From NCBI GenBank assembly GCA_007132975.1, contig SLNO01000058.1:1-64000 (forward strand): a stretch of DNA of 64,000 bases. Reading direction: 5' to 3'. Below, in pieces: positions 55,952-64,000 of the stretch. The stretch is from Balneolales bacterium. GTDB taxonomy: Bacteria; Bacteroidota; Rhodothermia; Balneolales; Natronogracilivirgulaceae. Within the stretch, counting starts at the first letter, position 1; each line of letters opens with the position of its first letter. The notes beneath the pieces are model-generated. The model had not been told where the DNA came from and searched no databases. It was given only the letters and a program-made list of their open reading frames with translations. A program made the translations under genes and the position numbers.

Positions 55952-57934
55952 TCAGTTGCCGCGGCCTTTGATAAGGCTTTCGACCACGCTGGGATCTGCC
56001 AGGGTGGTGATGTCGCCAAGGTTGCCGGTGTCTTTTTCAGCGATCTTGCGGAGGATGCGCCGCATGATCTTGCCAGACCTGGTCTTGGGCAGCGAAGGCG
56101 CGAACTGGATCGCTTCCGGAGTTGCGATAGGCCCGATCTCCTTGCGGACATGCATCACCAGCTCTTTCCGGAGTTCATCGCTTTCCTGGACACCTTCGTT
56201 GAGTGTGACATAGGCGTACAGCCCCTGTCCCTTTATCTCATGAGGCACAGGGGTAACGGCGGCTTCAGCCACCTTGGCATGGCTCACCAGCGCGCTTTCC
56301 ACCTCAGCGGTGCCAATCCGGTGGCCGGATACGTTCACTACGTCGTCGATCCGTCCCATAAGCCAGTAGTCGCCGTCATCGTCTATGCGGCATCCGTCCC
56401 CGGTGAAGTACATGTCATTGAACATGGCAAAGTAGGTATCGATGAACCGGTCATGGTCGCCCCACATGGTGCGCATGATGCCTGGCCACGGCTTGCGGAT
56501 GCAAAGTTTGCCACCCTCGTTCGGGTCGCACTCGCTGGCATCGTCGCGCAGGATCACAGGATCCACACCAAAGAACGGCTTCGAGGCGCTTCCAGGCTTC
56601 AGTGCCATGGCGCCCGGCATCGGGGTTATCATGAAGCCACCGGTCTCGGTCTGCCACCACGTATCCACGATCGGGCAGCGCTCGCGGCCCACGCGTGTGT
56701 GGTACCACATCCACGCCTCGGGGTTGATCGGCTCGCCCACCGATCCAAGAATGCGAAGCGAATCCAGCTTGTACTTCATAACCCACTCATCGCCCTGGCT
56801 CATGAGCGACCGTATAGCGGTGGGTGCCGTGTAAAATGCCGTGACCTTGAACTTGTCACAAATCTGCCAGAAGCGTCCGGCATCGGGGTAGGTCGGCACA
56901 CCTTCGAACATCATGCTTGTGGCGCCGTTGGCCAATGGGCCGTAAACAATGTAGCTGTGGCCTGTTACCCATCCGATGTCCGCCGTACACCAGTAGATGT
57001 CGTCATCGTGAATGTCGAATATCAGTTTGTGCGACAATGCCGTGTGCAGCAGGTAACCAGCCGTGGTGTGCACTACGCCCTTGGGTTTTCCGGTGGATCC
57101 GGATGTATAAAGGATGAAGAGCGGGTCTTCCGCATTCATTTTTTCGGGCGCGCACTCCGTAGCAGCATTTTCCATCTCATCATGGTACCACACGTCGCGG
57201 CCATCCACCATATTGCACGGGTCGTCCGTTACCTTGGTCACGATCACGTTTTCGATGGTGGGACAGGCCTCGAGTGCCTCATCGGCAATTTTTTTCAGGG
57301 GGATATGCTTGCCGGCACGCAGCGATACGTTGGATGTCACAAGCATCTTGCAGTCCGAATCGTTGACCCGGCCCTTGATGGCATCGGCGCTGAACCCGCC
57401 GAAAATGATCGAGTGTATGGCGCCGACACGTGTGCAGGCCAGCATGACAATGGCCAGTTCAGGTATCATGGGCATATAGATCGCAACCCGGTCACCCTTC
57501 TTGATGCCTTTGGATTTCAATACATTGGCAAATTTGCAAACTTCGGTGTGGAGCTGCTTGTATGTGTACTCCTCAACAGCATCCTCGTTCTCACCCTGCC
57601 ACAGAATAGCCGTTTTGTTTTCAATGGGTGTGCCGAGATGGCGGTCGAGGCAGTTGTATGAAACATTCAGTTCGCCGTCTTCAAACCAGGTGTGCTTAAT
57701 GATGCGTTTTTTGGTGTTCCACTCGTATTCTAGCGTTTTTGTAGGCTCCTTGAACCAGTGCAGCGACTTGGCCTGTTCCAGCCAGAACCCGTCAGGATCG
57801 TTGACGGACTTTTCCCATAATTTTTTGTACTGATCCAGCGAATTGATCCATGCCTTTTTCTTCATTTCCTCAGGTGGAGGAAAAACACGGGATTCTGACA
57901 TTAACGATTTCATACCTGATTTTTTTTCTGACAT
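55952..57934 (-). CDS. acsA: Acetyl-CoA synthetase
   Basis: 660 residues from the ATG at 57934; a GTG two codons earlier is possible. AMP-forming enzyme that activates acetate. Motifs: '[25 protein letters not shown]' (P-loop), '[21 protein letters not shown]', '[19 protein letters not shown]' (acetate-pocket tryptophan and the TWWQTE signature of acetyl-CoA synthetases), '[42 protein letters not shown]' and '[18 protein letters not shown]' with the acetylatable lysine. 'TWWQTETGG' favours acetate over longer acids. It stands alone with a terminator, upstream of an OFA transporter gene. Confidence 0.96.
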   Translation of the reverse strand: MSEKKSGMKSLMSESRVFPPPEEMKKKAWINSLDQYKKLWEKSVNDPDGFWLEQAKSLHWFKEPTKTLEYEWNTKKRIIKHTWFEDGELNVSYNCLDRHLGTPIENKTAILWQGENEDAVEEYTYKQLHTEVCKFANVLKSKGIKKGDRVAIYMPMIPELAIVMLACTRVGAIHSIIFGGFSADAIKGRVNDSDCKMLVTSNVSLRAGKHIPLKKIADEALEACPTIENVIVTKVTDDPCNMVDGRDVWYHDEMENAATECAPEKMNAEDPLFILYTSGSTGKPKGVVHTTAGYLLHTALSHKLIFDIHDDDIYWCTADIGWVTGHSYIVYGPLANGATSMMFEGVPTYPDAGRFWQICDKFKVTAFYTAPTAIRSLMSQGDEWVMKYKLDSLRILGSVGEPINPEAWMWYHTRVGRERCPIVDTWWQTETGGFMITPMPGAMALKPGSASKPFFGVDPVILRDDASECDPNEGGKLCIRKPWPGIMRTMWGDHDRFIDTYFAMFNDMYFTGDGCRIDDDGDYWLMGRIDDVVNVSGHRIGTAEVESALVSHAKVAEAAVTPVPHEIKGQGLYAYVTLNEGVQESDELRKELVMHVRKEIGPIATPEAIQFAPSLPKTRSGKIMRRILRKIAEKDTGNLGDITTLADPSVVESLIKGRGN

Positions 57935-58350
57935 AGCCACATCCGTTTATAAAAGTGTGAATGTTGAGGTTTAAAATAATTTTTTAGCCGGTTGCGGTAA
58001 CTTCGGGATCCGGCCTTCGAGAACTGAAATACTCTGACCCCTTTATCAAGCACAAAAAAAAGGAGAAATGCTGATAATTGCAACTCAAAAAAGGGCTTTT
58101 CCTGTCTAATATACCGCTCTGAAATCAAGTTTTCACGTGTTATCTTAAGGAATGTGGATCAAAGCATCAACTTTGGCAAAAATACGGGGTGCCGGGAATT
58201 CGTTACTTGCCGTGGTACTTGCTGCAGCTAACTGCTCCACACCATGTATCCGTTTACGCACCTTGTTCAAATGACCGGTCATCATCGCTTTCTGGTGTGT
58301 AGAGAAACTCGTGATGTACTGCTAACCGATACCATTATTCAACGCCACCA
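57935..58350. other. Divergent intergenic region between acsA and the caspase-like gene
   Basis: 416 bases with no supported gene. It includes two minus-strand candidate -7 elements for acsA: TATTTTTG at 58177-58184 (perfect TAnnTTTG, 243 bases ahead of the start codon) and TATATTAG at 58106-58113 (one mismatch). Neither has a TTTG at the usual -33 distance. A short plus-strand open frame from 58244 lies in a different frame from the caspase-like gene and looks non-coding. Confidence 0.5.
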
Positions 58351-60237
58351 ATGTCCGTGCCTTCAGACCGATCCCGTCGAACTGCATTTTATGCCGGCGC
58401 CGCCTGTTTGGAGCCGCGCCCGGGACCGTTATCTGCCAGGTTATTGCTGGCAGCCCTGGCTTGCCTTGTAGTTCTTTCCAACTGTACTACATCGGCATGG
58501 GTGGTCGCCGAAGAACCGGCAGCTGACCCCGACTCTGAAAGAGTACTCTCCGAAACGACTTTCTTCCACCCGGTAATCAGTCCTGTCCCGCAGAACCCGG
58601 TCCTCTCCCTGGAACTGGTGAACGAAAGAGCCCTCCATTTCAACACACACCTGGCTTCAGAGCGCTACATACAGGAATACCGTCCCAGATACGGTTACAT
58701 GGCGCTCGGTCTCACGGGTATGGCGGCCGGACTCTATCTCTCCAATTCATCGGTAATCGACGCAGACCGGATGTCAGGTCGCGAACGGGCCATGCTCAAC
58801 CTGGCTTCCCTGAGCATCGGAGCGGCCAGCTATCTGGCCATGAAGCCCAAAGGTGAAGCGCGACCGGCAGGGGAACGGCGGCTTTTGCAGCAAACCGGCA
58901 CAAGCGTCCGCCAGGATACCATTCCGCTTCGCCAGCCATCCGATGCCCGGGCGCTTCTGACCGTCAGACGCGGCGATGAGACCCTGGTTGATGACCGCCC
59001 GATACCATTCAATGGCAACACGGTCTCAATGCATATCGGGCAGGAGACGAACATCAGGAGGCTGCCGGCCGAAGACAGCACAGGTTTGGATGTTCGGCTC
59101 ACCCATCGCAGCGTCACATACGAGAAACATCTGGCCCTGTCAGACTTCATGCAGGAATATCTGGAAGTGACAGAATCAAGTGTCCCTCTGAGGACCTCCC
59201 CGGCCACGCTCAGCACAAATATCATCCGCCATGTGGGAAGCGAAAGCCGTTTTCCGTTCCTTGGGGAGGTGGATGATCGCTGGTACAGGATACTCCGCAC
59301 GGAAGGTCCGGCCTACATACGAAAGGAACAATCCAGGCGCATCTGGCAGATTGCTGATACGGCACGTATCGGTGACCAGGTGGTGCTGCCCGAACAGGTC
59401 GTTTTCGGTGATATCGAGATAGAGAGGAACCTTCCTGATAACAGACGCGCAAATCCGGATGCCATTGCCGTTGTAATTGTCAACGGTGAATACGAAAGCC
59501 CGGTTCAGCTCCTCCCCAATGCCGCACGCACGGCACGCCTGGCCTCGCTATATCTTTCGCAGGTACTTGGCTATTACACAGATAACATCCTGGTTTTCGA
59601 GAACATGACCCATGACCAGATGCGCGGGCTCCTGCAGGATAGCGACTCCCTGATGATCGGCGGAAGGCACCTCTCACCACATGAGTCCAACCTTTTTGTC
59701 TACTACTATGGGCACGGCATTCTGGAATCGGACAATCGGTTTTACCTCCTGCCGGTAGACCATGATCCCGTTTCGGGCACGGAAACCATGATTCCTTTAC
59801 AAGATCTTGTGGATGTGGTGTCGGATATGAATGCGGCAAAAACAGTCACGGTTCTGGATACGGATTGGTCCAGGGCCTCGGTTTATGGTCCCGGTGATGA
59901 TTCCACCATCAGAGTGCGGTCTGAAGATGTCAGGGCGCTGCAGACGATCATGTTTGACCTGCCTGGCAACGCCGCCGTTTTCTGGGCCGCCAGTCCGGGG
60001 CAACGATCCGGGGCCTACAGCGGCATTAATGGGCGCAGGGGATACCCTTATGACATCTTCACCTGGTACTTTTTCCATGGCCTGAAAGACGGCCTGCGGA
60101 CCACGGGTGACCTTGAGCGCTATCTGGAACGCAACGTGCCGTTTACTTCAAGAAGGCTGCTGGACCGTGCACAGGATCCGGGTTTTGCCGGCAATGGAGA
60201 CCTGATTCTGGTCAGGGAGCGCCCGGAAGAACAATGA
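58351..60237 (+). CDS. Caspase-fold lipoprotein with SH3-like domain, catalytic cysteine missing
   Basis: 628 residues. The N-terminal 30 residues are basic and polar, then 'LLLAALACLVVLSNC' gives a lipoprotein signal with lipobox LSNC (C45). Residues 50-260 are a region without a recognised family, with a possible hydrophobic segment near 117-132. Residues 272-325 look like a bacterial SH3 domain ('SVPLRTSPATLSTNIIRHVGSESRF', 'DDRWYRIL'). Residues 370-590 follow the caspase (peptidase C14) pattern: 'AIAVVIVNGEYES', 'LPNAARTARLASLYLSQVLGY', the histidine motif 'YYGHG' (H455), 'KTVTVLDTDWS' and 'PYDIFTWYFFHGLKDG'. Active members have D-A-C after the 'VLD' strand; here it reads D-T-D (503-505), so the nucleophile is absent. 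Probably a binding or scaffold protein. Confidence 0.8.
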   Translation: MSVPSDRSRRTAFYAGAACLEPRPGPLSARLLLAALACLVVLSNCTTSAWVVAEEPAADPDSERVLSETTFFHPVISPVPQNPVLSLELVNERALHFNTHLASERYIQEYRPRYGYMALGLTGMAAGLYLSNSSVIDADRMSGRERAMLNLASLSIGAASYLAMKPKGEARPAGERRLLQQTGTSVRQDTIPLRQPSDARALLTVRRGDETLVDDRPIPFNGNTVSMHIGQETNIRRLPAEDSTGLDVRLTHRSVTYEKHLALSDFMQEYLEVTESSVPLRTSPATLSTNIIRHVGSESRFPFLGEVDDRWYRILRTEGPAYIRKEQSRRIWQIADTARIGDQVVLPEQVVFGDIEIERNLPDNRRANPDAIAVVIVNGEYESPVQLLPNAARTARLASLYLSQVLGYYTDNILVFENMTHDQMRGLLQDSDSLMIGGRHLSPHESNLFVYYYGHGILESDNRFYLLPVDHDPVSGTETMIPLQDLVDVVSDMNAAKTVTVLDTDWSRASVYGPGDDSTIRVRSEDVRALQTIMFDLPGNAAVFWAASPGQRSGAYSGINGRRGYPYDIFTWYFFHGLKDGLRTTGDLERYLERNVPFTSRRLLDRAQDPGFAGNGDLILVRERPEEQ

Positions 60238-60374
60238 ACGGCAAAGTTCACAGCCCGGAGCCTGAAGTTTGGCAGAGCGATAAGCGGCAGGGCATGGTGC
60301 CTGTCAGGGACCATACTCTGTAAGATCTTGATACGGCAAAGCATCGCTTGATGCTGCTGCAGCACCTGCGCGAC

Positions 60375-61766
60375 TTAGAGCCCTGTGTGGAAGACGGCAT
60401 ACTCCCACGGCGCGAAATTAAACGATTCCGTCTCGCCGAGCTCCACTTCCATGTCCCGGAACAGATCGATATAGCTTCCCTGCGTTTCCGCCGATGAGAG
60501 TTCAAATGCAACGGGACGATCCGTCAGGTTTATCAGCACAATCACCATGTCACCGTCTTTTTCACGGTAAAAAGCGAAAACCTGGTCGTCGGCCGTGGTG
60601 TCCAGACGATTTAACTTACCACCGTGCACGCCATTGAAAAGCGCCCTGTTCTGACGGTTCAGCTGCAGCAGACGGGTGTAGAAATCGAGCATCGGAAAGT
60701 CGCCCCACTCTATCGGGTCTTTTTCAAAGAACTCAAGCCGCTTGTCCATTGCCGCCTCCTGCCCGTTGTAGACCAGCGGCATGCCCGGAATGGTCGCGGA
60801 AAGAACGGCAAATGCCTCTACGCCGTCGCCCAGCCGCTCGAACACCGTGCCGTTCCAGCTGTTTTCATCGTGGTTGGATGTGAACTGCATTCGGTAGGCA
60901 AAATCGGGGAAGCGCTGTCGATTTTCTTCCAGGTGCTCCTCGAATTCCAGCAAGGTGATTTCGCCGGCAGCCAGCTGGTTCATATGGTGATGGGTCTCCC
61001 AGGCATAGGACATTTCGAATGCGTGGATGTGATGTTCGGGCGTTTCGGCTTCGGCCAGCATGAAAACGGGTTTGATGGCGTCAAGTCGCTGACGCGCCTC
61101 GTTCCAGAACTCCGTCGGTACCATGTCGGCCACGTCGCATCGATACCCATCGATATCAAACTCGCGCACCCAGTATTCGAGCGCCTCATGCATCATGCTG
61201 TGCGTCTCGGGATTATCGTAATCAAGCTGGATCACATCGGTCCAGTCCGTGCCCGGTGGAATGATGAAGTTGCCATCCGCGTCCGTCTCATAGATATGGG
61301 GGTGTGATTGCGTCCATACCGCATCCCATGACGTATGGTTGGCCACCCAGTCCAGGATCACGTACATTTCGTGCTCATGGATCTGCCTGACCAGCTCGCG
61401 GAAATCCTCCTTTGTGCCGAATTCGGGGTTCACATCAAAATAATCGTAAATAGAGTAGTAGCTGCCAAGTGTGCCCTTGCGCTCCTTTTCGCCAATCGGG
61501 TGGATGGGCATCAGCCAGAGGATGTCGACTCCCATGTCGCGCAGGCGGGGGAGATGCTCAGCAAATGCTTCGAACGTTCCCTCCTCGGAAAATTGACGCA
61601 GGTTGACTTCGTATATGGTGGCGCTCACGGCCCAGTCTGGTGTCTGAGGAGGCGTGGGATAATCGGGTTGCTTTTCTGTACCGCAGTAAGTGGCGAACAG
61701 TGCCAGCATAAGGACCGGTACAGCAGGCCGGATGGAGAGCCGGGATAACAGCAGGTTAATTTGCAT
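60375..61766 (-). CDS. GH13 alpha-amylase family protein, exported
   Basis: 463 residues from the ATG at 61766 ('MQINLLLSRLSIRP...'); the frame is open to 61850, but this start gives a proper signal sequence ('PAVPVLMLALFATYC'). The cysteine after ATY is not in a perfect lipobox, so lipidation is uncertain. The GH13 barrel is complete: 'GVDILWLMPIHPIG', 'DWVANHTS', nucleophile D211 in 'DGYRCDVADMVP', acid/base E239 in 'MLAEAETPEHH', D300 in 'FTSNHDENSW', and a C-terminal beta domain. It acts on alpha-glucans or maltodextrins in the periplasm or at the surface. No sus-type transport genes are in the window. A LacI-type operator lies about 90 bases upstream. Confidence 0.92.
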   Translation of the reverse strand: MQINLLLSRLSIRPAVPVLMLALFATYCGTEKQPDYPTPPQTPDWAVSATIYEVNLRQFSEEGTFEAFAEHLPRLRDMGVDILWLMPIHPIGEKERKGTLGSYYSIYDYFDVNPEFGTKEDFRELVRQIHEHEMYVILDWVANHTSWDAVWTQSHPHIYETDADGNFIIPPGTDWTDVIQLDYDNPETHSMMHEALEYWVREFDIDGYRCDVADMVPTEFWNEARQRLDAIKPVFMLAEAETPEHHIHAFEMSYAWETHHHMNQLAAGEITLLEFEEHLEENRQRFPDFAYRMQFTSNHDENSWNGTVFERLGDGVEAFAVLSATIPGMPLVYNGQEAAMDKRLEFFEKDPIEWGDFPMLDFYTRLLQLNRQNRALFNGVHGGKLNRLDTTADDQVFAFYREKDGDMVIVLINLTDRPVAFELSSAETQGSYIDLFRDMEVELGETESFNFAPWEYAVFHTGL

Positions 61767-61826
61767 AGCGGAGATATTGTAAGTCCAGGAGGAGACCAGG
61801 CCATAAGGTCGCTGGTTATTGATCCT

Positions 61827-61834
61827 GTAAGATA
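61827..61834 (-). promoter_or_regulatory. Candidate -7 element for the amylase gene
   Basis: The minus strand reads TATCTTAC, six of eight matches to TAnnTTTG, 61 bases upstream of the amylase ATG. The LacI-type operator is centred 30 bases further upstream, where a -33 element would sit. Confidence 0.25.
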
Positions 61835-61854
61835 AAGGAATCAATGCCATAAAT

Positions 61855-61866
61855 GAAAGCGCTTAC
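61855..61866. promoter_or_regulatory. LacI-type operator upstream of the amylase gene
   Basis: GAAAGCGCTTAC contains the perfect 8-base palindrome AAGCGCTT with matched outer G and C, the core of LacI/GalR-family operators. Read on the minus strand, AAGTAAGCGCTTTCA matches the catabolite-responsive-element consensus at all but one fixed position. It lies 89-100 bases upstream of the amylase start. No LacI-family regulator gene is in the window. Confidence 0.55.
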
Positions 61867-62105
61867 TTTCTTAAAAAAAGTCCCCCGAATTGGCAGGAAT
61901 TGCAGATTTTCATTCGTATGTGGATGTGACATTCTTTATATTTAGATTATGTCAAAATAAGGAACTTCCTACGCCGTCTGCGTGGTTACCTAGTATGTCG
62001 GAGTAGCTGTCATATTTTCACAAATTCCGACATGAATGCGATTTCTGCCTTACCGGCGATCAACAACACCGGATCCATCCAAAACCTAACTGTCCTTCAT
62101 TTGTT
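61867..62105. other. Upstream region of sufB with repeated ATGTC/GACAT half-sites
   Basis: Part of a 339-base divergent intergenic region (61767-62105) between the amylase and sufB genes, with no gene. It contains TGACAT (61927-61932) and ATGTCA (61949-61954) around a TATATTTA element (61937-61944), and a perfect 8-base inverted repeat ATGTCGGA (61995-62002) / TCCGACAT (62026-62033). Together these are four ATGTC or GACAT half-sites within 107 bases. Confidence 0.5.
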
Positions 62106-63548
62106 ATGAGTGATACCCAAACCATTGAAAACCTGGTAAAACAGCCGTACAAATACGGTTTCAAGACCAATGTCGAGTATGATTATTTTCCGAAGGGTCT
62201 GAACGAAGACATCGTGAACATGATCGCAGACATCAAGGAGGAACCCGACTTCATGCGTGAGTTCCGCCTGAAAGCCTACCGGCACTGGACAACCATGCGT
62301 GACCCGCTCTGGGCCAACATCAAATATCCCAGGATCAATTACGATAAAATCCAGTTTTATTCGGCGCCCAAGAAAAAGCCAACACTCAACAGTCTCGATG
62401 AGGTGGACCCGGAAATCCTCGAAACATATGAGAAATTGGGCATCCCGCTTTCCGAGCAGAAAATGCTTGCCGGCGTGGCCGTTGATGCCGTGTTCGACAG
62501 TGTTTCGGTAGCAACCACGTTCAAGGAGAAGCTGGCCGAGGCCGGAGTGGTATTCTGCTCCATTTCCGAGGCCATCAAGAAGTATCCCGACCTGGTCAAA
62601 AAGTATATGGGATCGGTGGTTCCTTACAATGACAATTTCTTTGCCGCCATGAACTCGGCTGTGTTCTCCGACGGTTCGTTCGTGTATGTGCCTAAAGGCG
62701 TTGTGAGCCCGATGGAGCTGTCTACCTACTTCCGCATCAACAATGAAGAGTCCGGGCAGTTTGAACGAACACTCATCATCGCCGAGGAAGACAGCTACGT
62801 AAGCTACCTCGAAGGCTGCACCGCGCCGATGTTCAGCAGCAACCAGCTGCACGCGGCTGTGGTTGAGCTCATTGCCCTTGATCGAGCCCAGATCAAATAC
62901 TCAACGGTGCAAAACTGGTACTCAGGCGACGAGAAAGGCGTGGGTGGCATTTACAACTTCGTGACCAAGCGCGGTCTGTGCAAGGGCAACCACTCGAAGA
63001 TTTCCTGGACACAAGTGGAGACGGGTTCGGCCATCACCTGGAAATATCCCAGTGTGATCATGAAAGGCGACCACTCCATCGGTGAGTTCTACTCCGTGGC
63101 TGTGACCAACGACAAAATGGAGGCCGATACCGGCACCAAGATGATCCACCTTGGCAAAAACACCAACAGCACCATCATCTCCAAGGGTATTGCCGCAGGA
63201 AACTCCCAGAACAGTTATCGCGGCCTGGTCAAGATAAGTCCCAAGGCCGAGAACTCCCGGAACTACTCGGTCTGTGACTCCATGCTGATAGGTGACCGGT
63301 GCGGGGCGCACACCTTCCCTTACCTGGAAGCCGGCAACAATACGTCAAGTGTTGAGCATGAGGCCACCACATCCAAGATTGGAGAGGACCAGATCTTCTA
63401 CCTCCAGCAGCGCGGACTCGATGAAGAGGATGCGGTATCCCTCATCATCAACGGTTTCTGCAAGGAGGTCTTCAAAGAGCTTCCGATGGAATTTGCCGTT
63501 GAGGCGATCAAGCTTCTGGGCATCAAACTGGAAGGAAGCGTTGGGTAA
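62106..63548 (+). CDS. sufB: Fe-S cluster assembly protein SufB
   Basis: 480 residues, the core scaffold of the SUF iron-sulfur assembly system. It starts '[44 protein letters not shown]', and has '[49 protein letters not shown]', '[28 protein letters not shown]', '[45 protein letters not shown]' and the C-terminal '[40 protein letters not shown]'. The cysteine in 'RGLCKG' and the histidine in 'EHEATTSKI' correspond to key assembly residues of SufB. It forms SufBCD with SufC and probably SufD further on. Confidence 0.97.
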   Translation: MSDTQTIENLVKQPYKYGFKTNVEYDYFPKGLNEDIVNMIADIKEEPDFMREFRLKAYRHWTTMRDPLWANIKYPRINYDKIQFYSAPKKKPTLNSLDEVDPEILETYEKLGIPLSEQKMLAGVAVDAVFDSVSVATTFKEKLAEAGVVFCSISEAIKKYPDLVKKYMGSVVPYNDNFFAAMNSAVFSDGSFVYVPKGVVSPMELSTYFRINNEESGQFERTLIIAEEDSYVSYLEGCTAPMFSSNQLHAAVVELIALDRAQIKYSTVQNWYSGDEKGVGGIYNFVTKRGLCKGNHSKISWTQVETGSAITWKYPSVIMKGDHSIGEFYSVAVTNDKMEADTGTKMIHLGKNTNSTIISKGIAAGNSQNSYRGLVKISPKAENSRNYSVCDSMLIGDRCGAHTFPYLEAGNNTSSVEHEATTSKIGEDQIFYLQQRGLDEEDAVSLIINGFCKEVFKELPMEFAVEAIKLLGIKLEGSVG

Positions 63549-63689
63549 GGTCGGTCGGGCAACCGCCTGTCCCGGCTGGTGCCTTGGCGCCGGAGTCGCA
63601 TCCGATCCACCGGCAGACCGGTTCCCGCTCCATCCCCCTGCAACAGACATTTCAAAAAGTAAACGACATCCAAAAACGACAATACGTAC

Positions 63690-64000
63690 ATGCTGACAAT
63701 TAAAAATCTCCACGCTGAAGTGGAAGGAAACGAAATCCTGAAAGGAATTGACCTTGAAATCAAGGCGGGCGAAGTGCACGCCATCATGGGTCCCAACGGC
63801 AGTGGCAAAAGCACGCTGGCCAAGATCATTGCGGGTCACCCGTCCTACGAAGTCACTAAAGGCGAAATCATCTACGAAGGCGAAGACCTTATCGAAATGG
63901 AACCTGATGAGCGCGCCCGCAAAGGCGTCTTCATGGCGTTCCAGTACCCGGTGGAAATTCCGGGCGTGAGCAATTCCATGCTCATGCGGGAGGCATACAA
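63690..64000 (+). CDS. sufC: Fe-S cluster assembly ATPase SufC, N-terminal part
   Basis: ABC-type ATPase of the SUF complex, cut by the right edge after about 103 codons. '[50 protein letters not shown]' carries the Walker A 'GPNGSGKST', and '[23 protein letters not shown]' is the SufC-specific Q-loop region. The signature and Walker B motifs lie beyond the window. It starts 141 bases after sufB, a longer gap than in most suf operons. Confidence 0.95.
   Translation, partial: MLTIKNLHAEVEGNEILKGIDLEIKAGEVHAIMGPNGSGKSTLAKIIAGHPSYEVTKGEIIYEGEDLIEMEPDERARKGVFMAFQYPVEIPGVSNSMLMREAY

Noticed and set aside
55937-57661. 574-codon open frame on the plus strand
   Set aside because: Fully antisense to acsA, which is unmistakable. 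The translation is rich in H, R, V and G with no family resemblance; it is a by-product of codon usage.
60238-60374. Terminator between the caspase-like and amylase genes
   Set aside because: Only short imperfect complementarities such as around GCTGCTGCAGC were found, with no T tract in either direction.

Overview
This window reads as ordinary chromosome of a Gram-negative, menaquinone-using, aerobically respiring bacterium of the Bacteroidota/Rhodothermota/Balneolota group. Reasons: an alternative complex III operon fused to a caa3 oxidase, a type-B succinate dehydrogenase with a five-helix cytochrome b, a DUF4296 lipoprotein, many starts without a Shine-Dalgarno sequence, and several TAnnTTTG-like -7 elements. 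The genus cannot be fixed from the sequence alone. Base composition looks moderately GC-rich (estimated by eye, not computed), which gives many long antisense open frames that are not genes.

Layout: 1-10403 (minus strand) is one respiratory operon, actABCDEF, a small membrane protein, a Sco-type copper chaperone, coxB and the start of coxA (cut by the window edge). Divergent from it is a DUF420/CtaM-like oxidase assembly protein, tail-to-tail with a UPF0173 hydrolase. 12.2-14.3 kb holds a pyrophosphate-type phosphofructokinase and a YciO/TsaC-family protein. 14.3-24.1 kb (minus) is a housekeeping run: rodZ-like, ligA, STAS protein, sodium:solute symporter, 7TM-HD phosphohydrolase, xerD and mtnA. 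24.3-28.8 kb (plus) has comF, a four-helix membrane protein, menG/ubiE, fabZ, panB and surE. 28.8-33.7 kb (minus) is a tight six-gene operon: glmM, yicC, gmk, rpoZ, coaBC and a small membrane protein. 34.1-37.5 kb is sdhCAB, closed by a strong terminator that abuts recQ. 39.6-46.3 kb is a mix of small units (DUF4296 lipoprotein, SDR, lipid kinase, DUF985 cupin, coaX, udk, amidase, SpoU methyltransferase). 46.5-51.7 kb is greA followed by a sugar-nucleotide/carbamoylation set (ugd, UDP-xylose-synthase-like, carbamoyltransferase, SxtJ-like). 51.7-54.2 kb holds a DUF2914 protein, a NUDIX hydrolase and an outer-membrane barrel. 54.3-61.8 kb holds an OFA-family transporter, acetyl-CoA synthetase, a caspase-fold lipoprotein that has lost its catalytic cysteine, and a GH13 amylase. 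The window ends in sufB and the start of sufC.

Functionally, menaquinol made with MenG and reduced by SdhCAB would be oxidised by ActABCDEF and the electrons passed to the caa3 oxidase, with Sco and DUF420 proteins as assembly factors. PanB, CoaX and CoaBC cover three steps of coenzyme A synthesis.

I found no RNA gene, CRISPR array, insertion sequence or prophage. No clearly new multi-gene system is evident. The most unusual items are the pseudo-caspase lipoprotein, four ATGTC/GACAT half-sites ahead of sufB, a LacI-type operator ahead of the amylase gene, the terminator touching the recQ start codon, and a tandem 13-base repeat ahead of an SDR gene.
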